Of a DNA stretch of 57,045 nucleotides, positions 8,983 through 19,500 are shown piece by piece. The first letter of the stretch is position 1. Each line of letters starts with the position of its first letter. The translations under genes and the position numbers were made by a program. The stretch is from Thermoplasmatota archaeon (GTDB taxonomy: Archaea; Thermoplasmatota; Penumbrarchaeia; Penumbrarchaeales; Penumbrarchaeaceae), in NCBI GenBank assembly GCA_016928095.1, contig JAFGLL010000028.1, forward strand, positions 1-57,045. Reading direction: 5' to 3'. A model generated the notes under the pieces. The model searched no databases. It saw nothing but the letters and a program-made list of their open reading frames with translations, and was not told the DNA's origin.

Positions 8983-9113
8983 GAATACGTATATAAAAGA
9001 AAGAACACCCATATTTAATTATAAAACCATGACAATTGGTCCATAACGAATTGTTCTCCATCATGGCATGTCACGTGGCCGGAAGAACAGGTACCAATGG
9101 AGGGTGATGGAAA

Positions 9114-10604
9114 ATGAGGACTTTCACGCTCTACGACCCGAAGGTATATTCGATAGTCCTGTTCAAACCTGGGAAGGATAAGGAGAAGCGGGCCCTCGAG
9201 CTCCTGAAGACAATTTTTCCGAACATACAGGGGATCAAATGCGACCCATCCGTGAAAGAGGACATGATCGTCATAGAGCTATCAATGGATATCCAGCCGA
9301 ACCCAAAAGGTCCGGTGGAGGTCTCTCCGGACCTCTTGAAGGTGAAGTACGAGGAGATGGCAGGGCATCGAAGATCGATCACGGACAAGCTCCGTCCATT
9401 TGTGGATGAGGGGTGTTCTATCCATCATTATACATTGTTCACATGTGCAGGTAACGATAAGATCTGGCTAAAGACCTATTCGGACATTTCGTTCCTTTAC
9501 AAGGAATCGGAGGAAGACCATATAGATCTCCACCAATCGAACATCTCTTTCCTGAATCGTATCATGACCCGGTCCCAGGAGGTGGTCGTGAACTCGATCC
9601 AGCATGGTAAGGTCTCCTCCATGCTCTACCTGCTAGGTCATCAGCAGGGCAGGTCCAGGGACATGTTCCCACATGATATGGTACTGGAGATGGATATGGT
9701 GAACATAAGGACCATCAGCACCTATGGCGTGAGTCCGATACAGGTTTCAGCCAGTTCTCCTTACGGTGGGGATGACCAGAATGAAAAGAAGCTCTACCAG
9801 CTGAGACAGACATATCTCATCAACATGATGGCCGTGAAAGCGAAGCTCATTGAGATCTTCCTGGTCCAGTCCCACTTGACCGATATGGACCAAAATGAGC
9901 TCCAGGTCATATTCGTCAGGGGGCGGGAGCTGAAGGAACAGTTCTACCAGCTTCAAAACAACATCAACGACCATATGCAGCTCTACTCCCCTTCGCAGAC
10001 GGTGAAAAAGAGAAAGAAGAAGGAGAAGGATTTCCTCGATCGGGAGAGCTTCCAGACCGAGAAGGAGCATCTGACAAGGGCGTCCGTCAGTTTCTCTCTT
10101 GTCTCGGAGGTGGAGCACCAGATAATGAGATACTCTTCCAGGATGCAGGAGATGGACCAGAAGGTCTCAGAGATCTCCTCCTCGATCTCCCTTCGGGCGG
10201 AGGCGATATCCATTGAAGGTCTATCCCATACGATCGGTGGGATCACCCAGAGGTCCATAGAGACCATTAGACGTGACCTGAACAGCCTCCTTGAAGAGCT
10301 GTCCCATTCCCGGAACATCCTCTCCTCCACGATCGATGTTCTTCGGACCTTCATTGACACCAGGCAGCGTGAGGTTTCGGAAGAGATGAGCCGTTTGATG
10401 AACCTGCTCTTCCTGGTGTTCGCATGCATCGGGCTGGCAGATGCGCTGGGTAATTTTGTCATACTGGCGGTCGAACACATTTTCTTCGATGACCCGACCA
10501 CGGGAGAGGTCCTGAAATGGTCCTCCATGGGCCTGATTTTGACCCTTCTGCCACTACTTATAGCCGTGATCTTCCTTGTGTTGTTCTTCTACAAGAAGAA
10601 ATGA
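9114..10604 (+). CDS. CorA-shaped membrane protein without the GMN signature
   Basis: Unrecognised 496-residue protein. An alpha/beta N-terminal domain of about 230 residues is followed by long, charged, probably coiled-coil helices (about 230-430, with a Lys-rich stretch near 300), and two C-terminal membrane helices at about 432-455 and 470-493. A short acidic loop joins the helices, and the tail is basic (YKKK). This order is that of CorA-type cation channels, but the GMN motif that ends the first helix in CorA is absent (LADALGN stands there). It could be a distant CorA-superfamily member or an unrelated membrane-tethered coiled coil. The start is firm: GGAGGGTGAT ends six bases before the ATG. 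It is monocistronic. Confidence 0.75.
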   Translation: MRTFTLYDPKVYSIVLFKPGKDKEKRALELLKTIFPNIQGIKCDPSVKEDMIVIELSMDIQPNPKGPVEVSPDLLKVKYEEMAGHRRSITDKLRPFVDEGCSIHHYTLFTCAGNDKIWLKTYSDISFLYKESEEDHIDLHQSNISFLNRIMTRSQEVVVNSIQHGKVSSMLYLLGHQQGRSRDMFPHDMVLEMDMVNIRTISTYGVSPIQVSASSPYGGDDQNEKKLYQLRQTYLINMMAVKAKLIEIFLVQSHLTDMDQNELQVIFVRGRELKEQFYQLQNNINDHMQLYSPSQTVKKRKKKEKDFLDRESFQTEKEHLTRASVSFSLVSEVEHQIMRYSSRMQEMDQKVSEISSSISLRAEAISIEGLSHTIGGITQRSIETIRRDLNSLLEELSHSRNILSSTIDVLRTFIDTRQREVSEEMSRLMNLLFLVFACIGLADALGNFVILAVEHIFFDDPTTGEVLKWSSMGLILTLLPLLIAVIFLVLFFYKKK

Positions 10605-10670
10605 TGTTCTTTCACCCACCCCCACATCTTGATTTATATCAAGGTGCCAGATATAACCGGGTCAGGTCCA

Positions 10671-12566
10671 ATGCTGAATGGGGGTAACCTGTTGGATGTT
10701 CCTTATGCTCAGAAAATGGCCGAGAGCCAGAAGGAGATATCGATCTCGGACTTCTTCGCAAAGAACAGACAGATACTGGGTTTCGACAATCCCTCCAAGG
10801 CAATGCTCGTATCGGTAAAGGAAGCGGTTGACAATTCCCTCGATGCATGCGAGGAAGCGGGGATCCTTCCTGTGATCACGGTCAAGGTCCAGAAGGCCGA
10901 TGACCGCGACAAGTTCAAGGTCACGGTCAGGGACAACGGGCCCGGTATAGTCAAGCATCAGATACCCAACGTCTTCGGGAGACTTCTCTACGGGTCCAGG
11001 TTCCATGCTATCAGACAGTCAAGAGGACAGCAGGGGATAGGGATCTCCTCGGTGGTGCTCTATTCGCAGCTGACAACGGGGAAGACGACATCGGTGATCT
11101 CCAAGATAGGAGAGGATTACCCCTGCATAAGGATGGAGATCCAGATCAATACGAAGACCAACAGGCCCCAGATCATTTCCAGCGAAGTGATCCTCTGGGA
11201 CCAATCACACGGAACAGAGTTCAGCTGTGAGATCGAGGGAAGGTACCAGAAGAACAAGAAGCAGACCGTTTACGAGTATCTGAGGTCCACCGCGATCGTC
11301 AATCCCCATGTGGATATCCATTTCGAGGACCCCGACGGGGAGAAGTTCCACTTCCAGAAGGTCGTCGATAAGATGCCCGAGTCTGCCAAGGAGAGCAAAC
11401 CCCATCCCCATGGCACCGAACTCGGCGTCCTGAAGAACATGCTGCAGTACACCGAGGCGAAGAAGATCACCTCCTTCCTCACGAACGAATTCACCAGGAT
11501 ATCCCCCAGAGGGGCGCACGATATAATAGAAAAGGCGGGCATCAAGGACTCGGTCATTCCAAAGAAGATGACCCTTGAGAACATCCAGACCATGTACAGC
11601 GTTCTGCAGGACATGAAGTTCATGTCACCCCCGACCGACTGTCTCTCACCCATCGGGGACAGATTGATCAGGAAGGGTCTTCGGAAGGAGATAGATTCGA
11701 AGTTCGCCTATACGGTCACCAGGGAACCGAAGGTCTTCAGAGGTACACCTTTCCAGGTGGAAGCAGGGATAGTCTATGGTGGCGAGCTGCCCCCGGGGGA
11801 AACTGTGCAGATCCTCAGGTTCGCGAACAGGGTCCCCCTTCTCTATCAGCAGGGTGGTTGTGTCATGACACATGCCATCGAGAGGATCAACTGGAGACCA
11901 TATGGTCTGGAACAGAGGGGTGGTAAAGGCATCCCGGCAGGACCGGCGGTGATATTGGTACATATCGCGTCCACGAATGTCCCCTTCACGTCGGAATCCA
12001 AGGAAGCCGTTGCCGATGTGGACGAGATCATAGATGAGTGCACGAGGGCCCTCATGGACTGCGGGAGGAGGATCAGGTCCCACATCAACAAGAAGAAGAA
12101 ACTGAAGAAGGTCTCCGAGAAGTACACCCTCATCAAGGAGATCCTTCCGGAGATCGCCAGTAAAAGCAGTGGCATCCTCGATAGACCGCAGCTCCCACTT
12201 GATGAGGTGATCACGAAGATCATGAATGTCCATGTCATCGATTCGGGGATACATTTCCACGAGGTGGGGGAGGGAGACGAGAAACAGCTGTTGACAGAGG
12301 TGACCATTCGGGTCCAGAACTACACACAGAAGGAGAAGAAGTTCAAGATGGCCGTCAAGGTCCCGAACACGCTCATCCAGGGAGTGTATCCAGAAAAGTA
12401 CATCATCAAGCAGGGTGTGATCGAATGGGATGTCGGACCGCTGCTTCCTGCAAGGTCCCTGCACCTTGGGTTCACCCTCGTGGGGCTTGACAAGGATGAA
12501 TACGAGGAGGTGGAGGTCTATTACTCCAAGCTTACCGGCGAGGTCATCGGAGCGGACCCGATGTGA
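10671..12566 (+). CDS. top6B: DNA topoisomerase VI subunit B
   Basis: ATPase subunit of the type IIB topoisomerase that relaxes and decatenates archaeal DNA. The GHKL fold is clear: [10 protein letters not shown] carries the catalytic Glu and magnesium-binding Asn of motif I, VRDNGPGI is motif II, and GRLLYGSRF then GQQGIGISS form the ATP lid. An H2TH segment and transducer domain follow. I start at ATG 10671 (631 residues), not the earlier in-frame TTG 10629, because a TATA box TTTATATC lies at 10633-10640 between them. The stop is immediately followed by the A subunit gene, the usual operon order. Confidence 0.95.
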   Translation: MLNGGNLLDVPYAQKMAESQKEISISDFFAKNRQILGFDNPSKAMLVSVKEAVDNSLDACEEAGILPVITVKVQKADDRDKFKVTVRDNGPGIVKHQIPNVFGRLLYGSRFHAIRQSRGQQGIGISSVVLYSQLTTGKTTSVISKIGEDYPCIRMEIQINTKTNRPQIISSEVILWDQSHGTEFSCEIEGRYQKNKKQTVYEYLRSTAIVNPHVDIHFEDPDGEKFHFQKVVDKMPESAKESKPHPHGTELGVLKNMLQYTEAKKITSFLTNEFTRISPRGAHDIIEKAGIKDSVIPKKMTLENIQTMYSVLQDMKFMSPPTDCLSPIGDRLIRKGLRKEIDSKFAYTVTREPKVFRGTPFQVEAGIVYGGELPPGETVQILRFANRVPLLYQQGGCVMTHAIERINWRPYGLEQRGGKGIPAGPAVILVHIASTNVPFTSESKEAVADVDEIIDECTRALMDCGRRIRSHINKKKKLKKVSEKYTLIKEILPEIASKSSGILDRPQLPLDEVITKIMNVHVIDSGIHFHEVGEGDEKQLLTEVTIRVQNYTQKEKKFKMAVKVPNTLIQGVYPEKYIIKQGVIEWDVGPLLPARSLHLGFTLVGLDKDEYEEVEVYYSKLTGEVIGADPM

Positions 12567-12577
12567 GAGGTGGTCAA

Positions 12578-13684
12578 TTGACACAGATAGAGGTCACCAA
12601 GGGGAACAAGATCGCAAAGGACCGGTTGTGGAACATAGCCGGAATGATCTATGATCAGATGAAGGAAGGGCATATACCATATCTGGAGGTCTCCTCCAGG
12701 ACCAAGAACAACATCGTCCTTTCCAAACACCACAAGGTATGGAAATACGGGGATGACATGGTCACCAGGTCCGCCAAGGACCTTGGAGGCGCTACAAGTA
12801 TCCTGCGCTCTCTCTATACGATCGAATTCATAGGGGACATGATAAGATCGGGAAAATCGTCCACCCTGAGGGAGATGTACTACATATCCGAGGGGTGGGG
12901 CAAGGCCAAATTCCCTACACAGGACGAATCGAACCGGCTGGCGGAGGACCTGGAGATCATCACAACCTCTCTGAGGGAGGATTTCAAGCTCAGACCCGAG
13001 GAGGACGGTGCACGTGTGATAGGGGACCTCACATTGATGGAAAAGAACAGGAAAGGCGAGATCAAGAAGATCAACTGCAAGGATGATGTTGGCGATTCGG
13101 GTTACGGCATCCCCTACAACGTCGAGGAGGAGAAGGTGAAGTTCAAGAGCATCAACGCCAAGTTGATAATCGCCATCGAGACCGGCGGTATGTTCGACAG
13201 GCTGGTGGAGAACGGGTTTGACGAGAGCCACAAGGCCCTTCTGGTCCACCTCAAGGGACAGCCGGCAAGGTCCACGAGAAGGTTCATAAAACGTCTTCAC
13301 GGGTTCTCAAAGCTACCAGTGGTGCTCTTTACGGATGGCGACCCCTGGTCCTATCGGATATATGCATCCGTGGCCTACGGGGCCATCAAGACGGCGCACA
13401 TATCCGAGTATCTGGCCACGCCTTCGGCCCAGTATCTGGGGATAACACCGTCGGATATCGTGAACTACGACCTCCCAAGCGATGGCCTTTCCGATAACGA
13501 CATCAATGCCCTCAAGTCGGAGCTTACCGATCCCAGGTTCACCTCCGATAGATGGAAGGAGGAGATAAAGCTCCAGCTGAAACTGAAGAAGAAATCGGAG
13601 CAGCAGGCGCTGGCCAAGTACGGATTGGACTTCGTTACGGATACCTATCTTCCCGAGAAGCTTTCGGAGATGAGCATAATTTAA
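12578..13684 (+). CDS. top6A: DNA topoisomerase VI subunit A
   Basis: DNA-cleaving subunit, homologous to Spo11. The winged-helix part contains the catalytic tyrosine in REMYYIS (about residues 98-104), and the Toprim part shows the Glu of IAIETGGMF and the acidic DGDPWSY motif that bind magnesium. The 368-residue length is typical. The start is a non-ATG codon either way. GTG 12563 overlaps the top6B stop, while TTG 12578 has GAGGTG five bases upstream; I prefer the TTG for that reason. It partners subunit B just upstream in a heterotetramer. Confidence 0.94.
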   Translation: MTQIEVTKGNKIAKDRLWNIAGMIYDQMKEGHIPYLEVSSRTKNNIVLSKHHKVWKYGDDMVTRSAKDLGGATSILRSLYTIEFIGDMIRSGKSSTLREMYYISEGWGKAKFPTQDESNRLAEDLEIITTSLREDFKLRPEEDGARVIGDLTLMEKNRKGEIKKINCKDDVGDSGYGIPYNVEEEKVKFKSINAKLIIAIETGGMFDRLVENGFDESHKALLVHLKGQPARSTRRFIKRLHGFSKLPVVLFTDGDPWSYRIYASVAYGAIKTAHISEYLATPSAQYLGITPSDIVNYDLPSDGLSDNDINALKSELTDPRFTSDRWKEEIKLQLKLKKKSEQQALAKYGLDFVTDTYLPEKLSEMSII

Positions 13685-13709
13685 TATCGGGCACCTGCCT
13701 AGGGCCTCC

Positions 13710-14480
13710 ATGAAGAGGTTGACGCTCATAGGCCTGGGGATCTCCAACGAGAGGTCGGTCACCCTCCAGGGTCTGGACCGGATGAGGGAGGCGGATGCGA
13801 TCTTCGCGGAGTTCTTCACTTCCATGCTGGAAGAGGGATCGCTCGGCAGGCTGGAGGAGATCGTGGGAAAACGGATCATCCTCCTTGACCGCAGGGAGGT
13901 CGAGGAGGAGGAGTTGGTGATCGGGGCGTTCGATGAGAGCGATAGGGTATGTCTGCTCACGGCAGGTGATCCTCTGACCGCCACAACGCACCAGGAACTT
14001 CGATTCGATGCCATCGGCAGAGGGATCGAGGTCGAGATCGTCCACTCCGCCTCCATTTTCCACGCGGCTGCGGGCCTTGCTGGTCTCCAGCATTACAAGT
14101 TCGGAAGAACGACAACGCTCCCGTTTCCCGAGGGAGATTTTCTTCCCACCTCACCGCTGGATATCGTCATGGAGAACATGGAAAGGGGGCTCCATACCCT
14201 TGTTCTCCTGGACATACAGGCTGACAGGTCCCGGTACATGACCGCATCGGAGGGGTGCGGGGTCCTTCTCAGGATGGAGTTGAAGAGGAGAGGTGGGATG
14301 ATAGGAGAAGCGACCATGGCCGTTGCAGTGCTGAGAGCGGGCAGGAAGGACTGGAAGGTCATATACGGTGAAATTGGAAAGCTCAAAGGGGTCGATATGG
14401 GAGCTCCCCCTCATTGTTTGATGATCCCCGGAAACCTGCATTTTGCAGAGCAGGAGGCCCTGGACCATTTCAAGGTCTGA
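13710..14480 (+). CDS. dphB: Diphthine synthase
   Basis: SAM-dependent methyltransferase that methylates the modified histidine of translation elongation factor 2 on the way to diphthamide. It belongs to the tetrapyrrole-methylase fold: N-terminal LIGLGISNERSVTLQGL, then a TAGDPLTATTH motif near residue 90 and HSASIFHAAAGLAGLQ near 111. The 256 residues are normal for archaea. A TATA-like TTTAATATC (13680-13688) centred 26 bases before the ATG predicts a leaderless mRNA of its own, although the gene lies only 25 bases after top6A. Confidence 0.94.
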   Translation: MKRLTLIGLGISNERSVTLQGLDRMREADAIFAEFFTSMLEEGSLGRLEEIVGKRIILLDRREVEEEELVIGAFDESDRVCLLTAGDPLTATTHQELRFDAIGRGIEVEIVHSASIFHAAAGLAGLQHYKFGRTTTLPFPEGDFLPTSPLDIVMENMERGLHTLVLLDIQADRSRYMTASEGCGVLLRMELKRRGGMIGEATMAVAVLRAGRKDWKVIYGEIGKLKGVDMGAPPHCLMIPGNLHFAEQEALDHFKV

Positions 14481-14627
14481 TACTGCAAGTTGCACGGTTG
14501 TAAGTGTGGTTCCGTTCGAGGATGGATGGCTGGAACGGGAAGAACCTCTTTCCCTCCTGCGGGGGGACGGTCCCTCCCGTTCCGCATTGTCAGATAACGA
14601 TCAGGTCGATAGCAGGATTGCTCTGGT

Positions 14628-15185
14628 TCACTTTGCATCCGGTATCTTGTTGTAAATGAAATCGATGCCTTTCTTCGTTATCTTGTACCTTCCCTGCTTC
14701 CTTCCGTGGGCCAACAATCCTTTCCCGTCCTCGGACATCTTCCTCAGGAAGTAGCTCAAGTTCTTGGGGATCTTGATCTTCAATTTCTTGTACAAGGGGG
14801 GGAGGTCCATTGCCCTGAACTCCCTGTTCCTTTCCACCTTGTTCATATAATACCCCAGCAGGAGGACCCTCTGGTTCTCCCTCTTGGGAGCCTTCAGCTT
14901 GAAGATCTCCTCAAGGGTCATCCCCTTCATTTCGACCCTGTCCTTCCTTGGTATCTTCTTGGGTTTCACCTTCCTCTTGGGTTTCGGACCGGGCTTCTTC
15001 TTTCGGCCGGGTTTCTTCCGTCTCTTGGCGATCTTCTTGTCAGCCAGACTTCTCGGGACCCTCAGGTTCTTGTCAAGTATCCTTCTGATCTCCTTGAAGG
15101 CCTTCTTGACAAATTTATGGTCTCCTGCCAACTCAACAACCAAATCTTCTCCTTTTATCTTTATTCGATACATTTTATCATCCAT
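14628..15185 (-). CDS. Basic AT-hook-like protein with C-terminal helix-turn-helix
   Basis: A 185-residue protein I cannot name. Residues about 1-45 look like a small folded N-terminal domain. Residues about 50-85 are an extremely basic Lys/Arg/Pro/Gly stretch with AT-hook-like units (KKPGRKKKPGPKPKRK). The last 100 residues resemble a winged helix: the YMNKVERNREFRAMDLPPLY segment, then SYFLRKMSEDGKGLL and a basic wing GRKQGRYKIT. It is therefore probably a DNA-binding, perhaps chromatin-associated or regulatory, protein. The ATG at 15185 is preceded by a GGAGG, and a minus-strand TATA (TATATTC near 15236-15243) fits a 30-base leader. The upstream in-frame TTG at 15215 is unlikely. Confidence 0.75.
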   Translation of the reverse strand: MDDKMYRIKIKGEDLVVELAGDHKFVKKAFKEIRRILDKNLRVPRSLADKKIAKRRKKPGRKKKPGPKPKRKVKPKKIPRKDRVEMKGMTLEEIFKLKAPKRENQRVLLLGYYMNKVERNREFRAMDLPPLYKKLKIKIPKNLSYFLRKMSEDGKGLLAHGRKQGRYKITKKGIDFIYNKIPDAK

Positions 15186-15410
15186 AATTTTGCCTCCGGG
15201 TCTAGGCAGAACCAATGGGAAGATATCATTGTTTGAATATATAATTTACCCTAATTATTAAAGGATCGATACATTTTTGATCGAAGCGCCTTCGATTCTC
15301 CCGGATCTACCATATCCTGCGAACCAAAGCGGAATTCTCCATATCACTATCTGACCATTACCAAGGTCCAGTATCCGTCAAGGAACGGGCTGGTGTTCGA
15401 TCCGGACCCA

Positions 15411-16481
15411 TTACCGATCCCTCTTGTAGCGTTGATAATATTTCATGTTCTTCATGAGGGGCTTCCATCTTGCTTTCTCCTCCCCCCGGGCTCCTTTTTC
15501 GCTCCTTATCGCCAGATGGTGCAGTTCCTTTCTCATCTTCACGTAATTATCATATCTTAAGCTATCAAGCTCGCCGGTCTCGAGGGCGTGCCTGACCGCA
15601 CAACCCGGTTCCGACAGATGCTGGCAATCCCTGAACCTGCAATCGATCGAAAGGTCATGGATATCCCTGAACGCATCATCAAGGTCGTTCTTGTCCCCCC
15701 ACAGCTGAAGCTCCCTGATGCCGGGATTGTCTATCAGCACACCGCCCCCCGGAAGGACAATGAGTTCCCTTGAGGTCGTCACATGCCTCCCTTTTCCTCC
15801 GGGCTTCCTGACTTCACCAGTCCTCAGTCTCTCCTCTCCCAGAAGGCGGTTGATCAGGGTGGATTTACCTACACCCGAGGAACCGACGAGGGCAGCCGTG
15901 ACCCCCCTCTTCAGATATGTGTCCATTACCGTCAGGCCGGTCCCTTTAAGGGCGCTGATAGCGTGTACATCCGCCCCAATGGATAGATCAAGGACCTGCT
16001 GGAATTTGGCCTCGGTGCCTTCGACAGCATCGGATTTGTTCAGAAGTACGACCGGCCGGGACCCGGAAGCGGATACCATTACGAGGTACCTTTCCAGCCT
16101 CCTTGGGTTGAAGTCATCATCGAGCCCCATCACGATGAACACGATATCGATATTGGCCGCAATGACCTGCTCATTCAGCTTCCTTCCCGGGACCTTCCGT
16201 GATATGCATCCCTTTCTCCGAAGGACCTTGATGATCATGTTGGCTGTCTCTGTAATCTTGACGACCACCCAATCACCTACGGCCGGGGACTCAAGTTCCA
16301 GGACCTTGGAGGAAGCCCTTGTCCTGACCTCCCCATGTCCTGTAATGACTGTATAATGGGGGCCATCGAGGAAGGATACCCTTCCAACATCTGATCCATC
16401 GACCCCTTCAAGGTCAAGAGCCCTGAATGCCTCATCGAAATGGGCGTCCCAGCCCATCTCTTCAAGATCACAAGTTAACAT
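15411..16481 (-). CDS. rsgA: Small ribosomal subunit maturation GTPase RsgA
   Basis: Circularly permuted GTPase that in bacteria checks late 30S maturation. The order is an OB-like N-terminal domain (residues about 40-110), then NKSD (G4) near 148, GSSGVGKST (G1) near 200, DNPGIRELQL (G3) near 248, and a C-terminal zinc-binding segment C-X4-C-X-H-X5-C near 283. All functional motifs are intact. The family is bacterial and patchy in archaea, so transfer from bacteria is likely but unproven. A minus-strand TATA box at 16501-16512 is 25 bases upstream of the ATG, implying a leaderless transcript in archaeal style, so the gene has been adapted to its host. Confidence 0.93.
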   Translation of the reverse strand: MLTCDLEEMGWDAHFDEAFRALDLEGVDGSDVGRVSFLDGPHYTVITGHGEVRTRASSKVLELESPAVGDWVVVKITETANMIIKVLRRKGCISRKVPGRKLNEQVIAANIDIVFIVMGLDDDFNPRRLERYLVMVSASGSRPVVLLNKSDAVEGTEAKFQQVLDLSIGADVHAISALKGTGLTVMDTYLKRGVTAALVGSSGVGKSTLINRLLGEERLRTGEVRKPGGKGRHVTTSRELIVLPGGGVLIDNPGIRELQLWGDKNDLDDAFRDIHDLSIDCRFRDCQHLSEPGCAVRHALETGELDSLRYDNYVKMRKELHHLAIRSEKGARGEEKARWKPLMKNMKYYQRYKRDR

Positions 16482-16523
16482 CCGCCCGGGAGCGGCCTTA
16501 GGTATAATTATCTTTATCGCTGA

Positions 16524-19500
16524 TCATGGGTGTTCTGTGGACGCTTCCCAGATGGTCGCTCTTAAAAGATAAAGGTCCTGGGTCATACCAATATTTCCTA
16601 TGTCGTAGAAAAGTGAGACGATGGCATCCGGGGCATCTTTTACATAGACCCCCAGGGAGATGATCGTACCGCCAACATCCCTTCCAAGTAGTTTCATCGG
16701 GAATGCCAGGTTCACCTTGCCCATGATCGCCAGAACGAAGGAATCGGGAAGGTCCACCCCTTCCGGTGCCATCTTTGCGACCGGTCCTGGCATTTCCACC
16801 TCCATGAATATATCGAGCCCGATATAGCATCGGCTCAGTATCTCAAGGGGGAAGGACCGGTAATCGCCGGAATTCCTGGGGTCAGCCAGGTTCCCGATGA
16901 ATATCTTGATGTTCTCGTACAGCCACCCCAGGAAGGAGGCAACTGCCTCCCCGTCCGCCTGGAAGGACAGCTCCAGGCCTCCTCCCGCTGTACCTGACGC
17001 GTCCTCTATCTCAACGGACAGGAACAGCCTGACGTCGATCACCAGCTCCCGCACGACGGACAAGAACCTCTCCATGAACAGGTCTATGGACCTCTCTATG
17101 AAAGGGACAATCACATCGAAGGTCAGGCCGTAGGCGCGGTATGCCTCGGTCCATGCCTCCTTCAGGGAGGTTAATGCGATGGATACCAGAAGGGACCTGA
17201 TATCCGTGGGAAGGGCTCCTCCGTTCTGATATCCAGGGGTCCCCATGGTGTGCCTCCAGACGCCATAACCGTCCGCATCCCTGGAGAGCCAACCGGGCAC
17301 TGTCAGGTCCGCCTCGAGGTCATCCCAGACCAGACCCGAAGGGGACCTGAGGACGATCCTGACCCAACCATCGTCAGGGATGCTACCCACCCACCTCCAG
17401 AGGCTGGTGGCGTTGATACCGATCAGAATGAATCTTCCGCTCTCGGGTTCCAGCCGCCAGGTTCCGATGAGCACACCTTTCATGGTCTCCAGAGACAGTG
17501 TGGAGCTGTAGATCGGATATCCTCTCGGATCGAATATCTCTATGCGTGAGATGTTGCCCCTTCGGACCTCCACCTCGTTGATGTGCGGTCCGAGTTCCTC
17601 GGGCATCCTGTAGTTCAGCCTGAACCCCGCATCTATCACGGCCTGCACCCCAAGAGGCGGTATCGGTATGAATGGCTCCATCCCAAGGGTATCTCCAAGC
17701 GATACCTGATACGACCTGTACTCTTCAAGCGCCGGGCATTCGAACGAGGCCATGATGACATTTCCCGGGCTCGCTTCGTACCTGACCTCGATGGATACCA
17801 TGTGGGGCGCCCTCAACATGAACGGGTCAAGTTCGAGCCTGAGGTAAAGAGGACCCATATCGAACGTGACCGTGCCGCTGAAGTCGAACTTGCCCCCCTC
17901 GACCCTGTTGAAGGACATGATGCAGTGCATACCTATCGACGGGATGTCGAAGGTGATGTTGAGGATGTTACCATCCGCCCCCGTAAGTGCCTTTCTTTCA
18001 GTATGCGCTGCGACCTTGAACGAGCCCGCATCCAGCTTGAGATCTATCCGGTCGATCCCGAGTATCCCGCATGTGGCGTTCAATATCCCGCTTATACCCA
18101 TATCGATGAGTTGGCGTATCAGCTCCTTGACGGTCTCCCTCAGTGTGGAGGAGAGGTCCATCGTAACGTTGGAAACGACCCGGGCGATCTCCGCAAGATC
18201 GAGATCGCCCCCTCGTACTATATCGAGGATGATCGGAGGGACCTCCCTCAATGAGGACATGGAACCCCCGAGGAGGTCCTGGACAAGACAGTTCAATTCG
18301 GCCTTCAGAGCGTCCTTTGCCTCGAGGACCCGGTCCACGAGATATTCCTGGAAATTACCTGTCAGCTCGTATTCGACCCCGAGCATCGGCCAGTAGGAAC
18401 CTACCTCGAAATTGACCTGAACGGATACAGGGAAGCTCAATTTGGATGCACCCTTAACCTCCATGTCCTCCCCCATCAGAAGGAGTTCGATGTCGTAGGT
18501 CCCCTTCAGGTCAACCTGATAACCGGTGGTATAAGGTGCGGAGCTGTTCATGGGGTCCGTGTTATATTCTCCCGAGATAGATCTCAGCACGGTCTGGTAT
18601 GCTTCCCTCCTGTGGACCCTGAGGTCCGTGTAAAGGTCCTCGGGTCCCCCTGGAATGAGGCCTATACCTGAGACCTCGATGCGATCGTCCACCGGGAGGG
18701 GAGGCAGGAAGAACCTGCTCCCGGCAAGATGAAGGCCCCGGTCGAACGAGCTGCCGATGGTGTCCAATCCTCTCTTGACCAGTTCCTCCACCTCCTCCAT
18801 GACGCTCAGGCTGTCCCCGTTGTACGAGGAGAAGGTCAACTCGAACCCCCTCGTGGGAGGCTGGACCAGTTCTCTCCTTATCCATCCCTCCTCGTTCGTA
18901 CCGCTTCCATCCCCCAACTCCCTTTCCGACATCTCCAGGTAGGACGATGAAACGGAAGCGGACCAGAGCCTGTCCAGTTCGGGGTCCATGGGGATATCGA
19001 TACACAGTCCGAGGCCGATCCATTTCGCGAGTTCGGGATACTGGTGGAGAACATCCGTATTGTCCTTTCCCGATTCCACGTTGTTCCCCCCATAGATGAC
19101 CTCCTCCCCGGTCCTCTCAATGTCTGTGATATACACGGCAGTGTTTTCGAAGATGATCGAGGTCCGGTTCTCCTCGCAGCTTTGCATCTGGCCGGTCCTG
19201 TCGGCCCAGATGTCATAATTAATAAAGAGCCAATCGGCGATGAGTGCAGAATAGCCCTTCTCGACCTCGAACAGGGTCTCGAACAGGCTCACTGCATTGA
19301 ACTCCTCAACAAGGGCGGATGCGAAATCCTCCGCCAGTTCCAGAAGAGGCCACAGGTCGATATCTATCATGGACCCAAGCGTGGGGATGCCTTTTTCCAT
19401 AGACGGCAGATCATCAAGGCTCCATCCCTTCCACAGTTCCAACCATCTTTCGTTGGCTCGAGATGTCGTACTGCCGAAGAGATCGTCTATCACCTTTTTG

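Noticed and set aside
15280..15296. Perfect hairpin ATCGAAG-CGC-CTTCGAT between two minus-strand genes
   Set aside because: No T-run follows it on either strand and it is not near a start, so no role can be supported.
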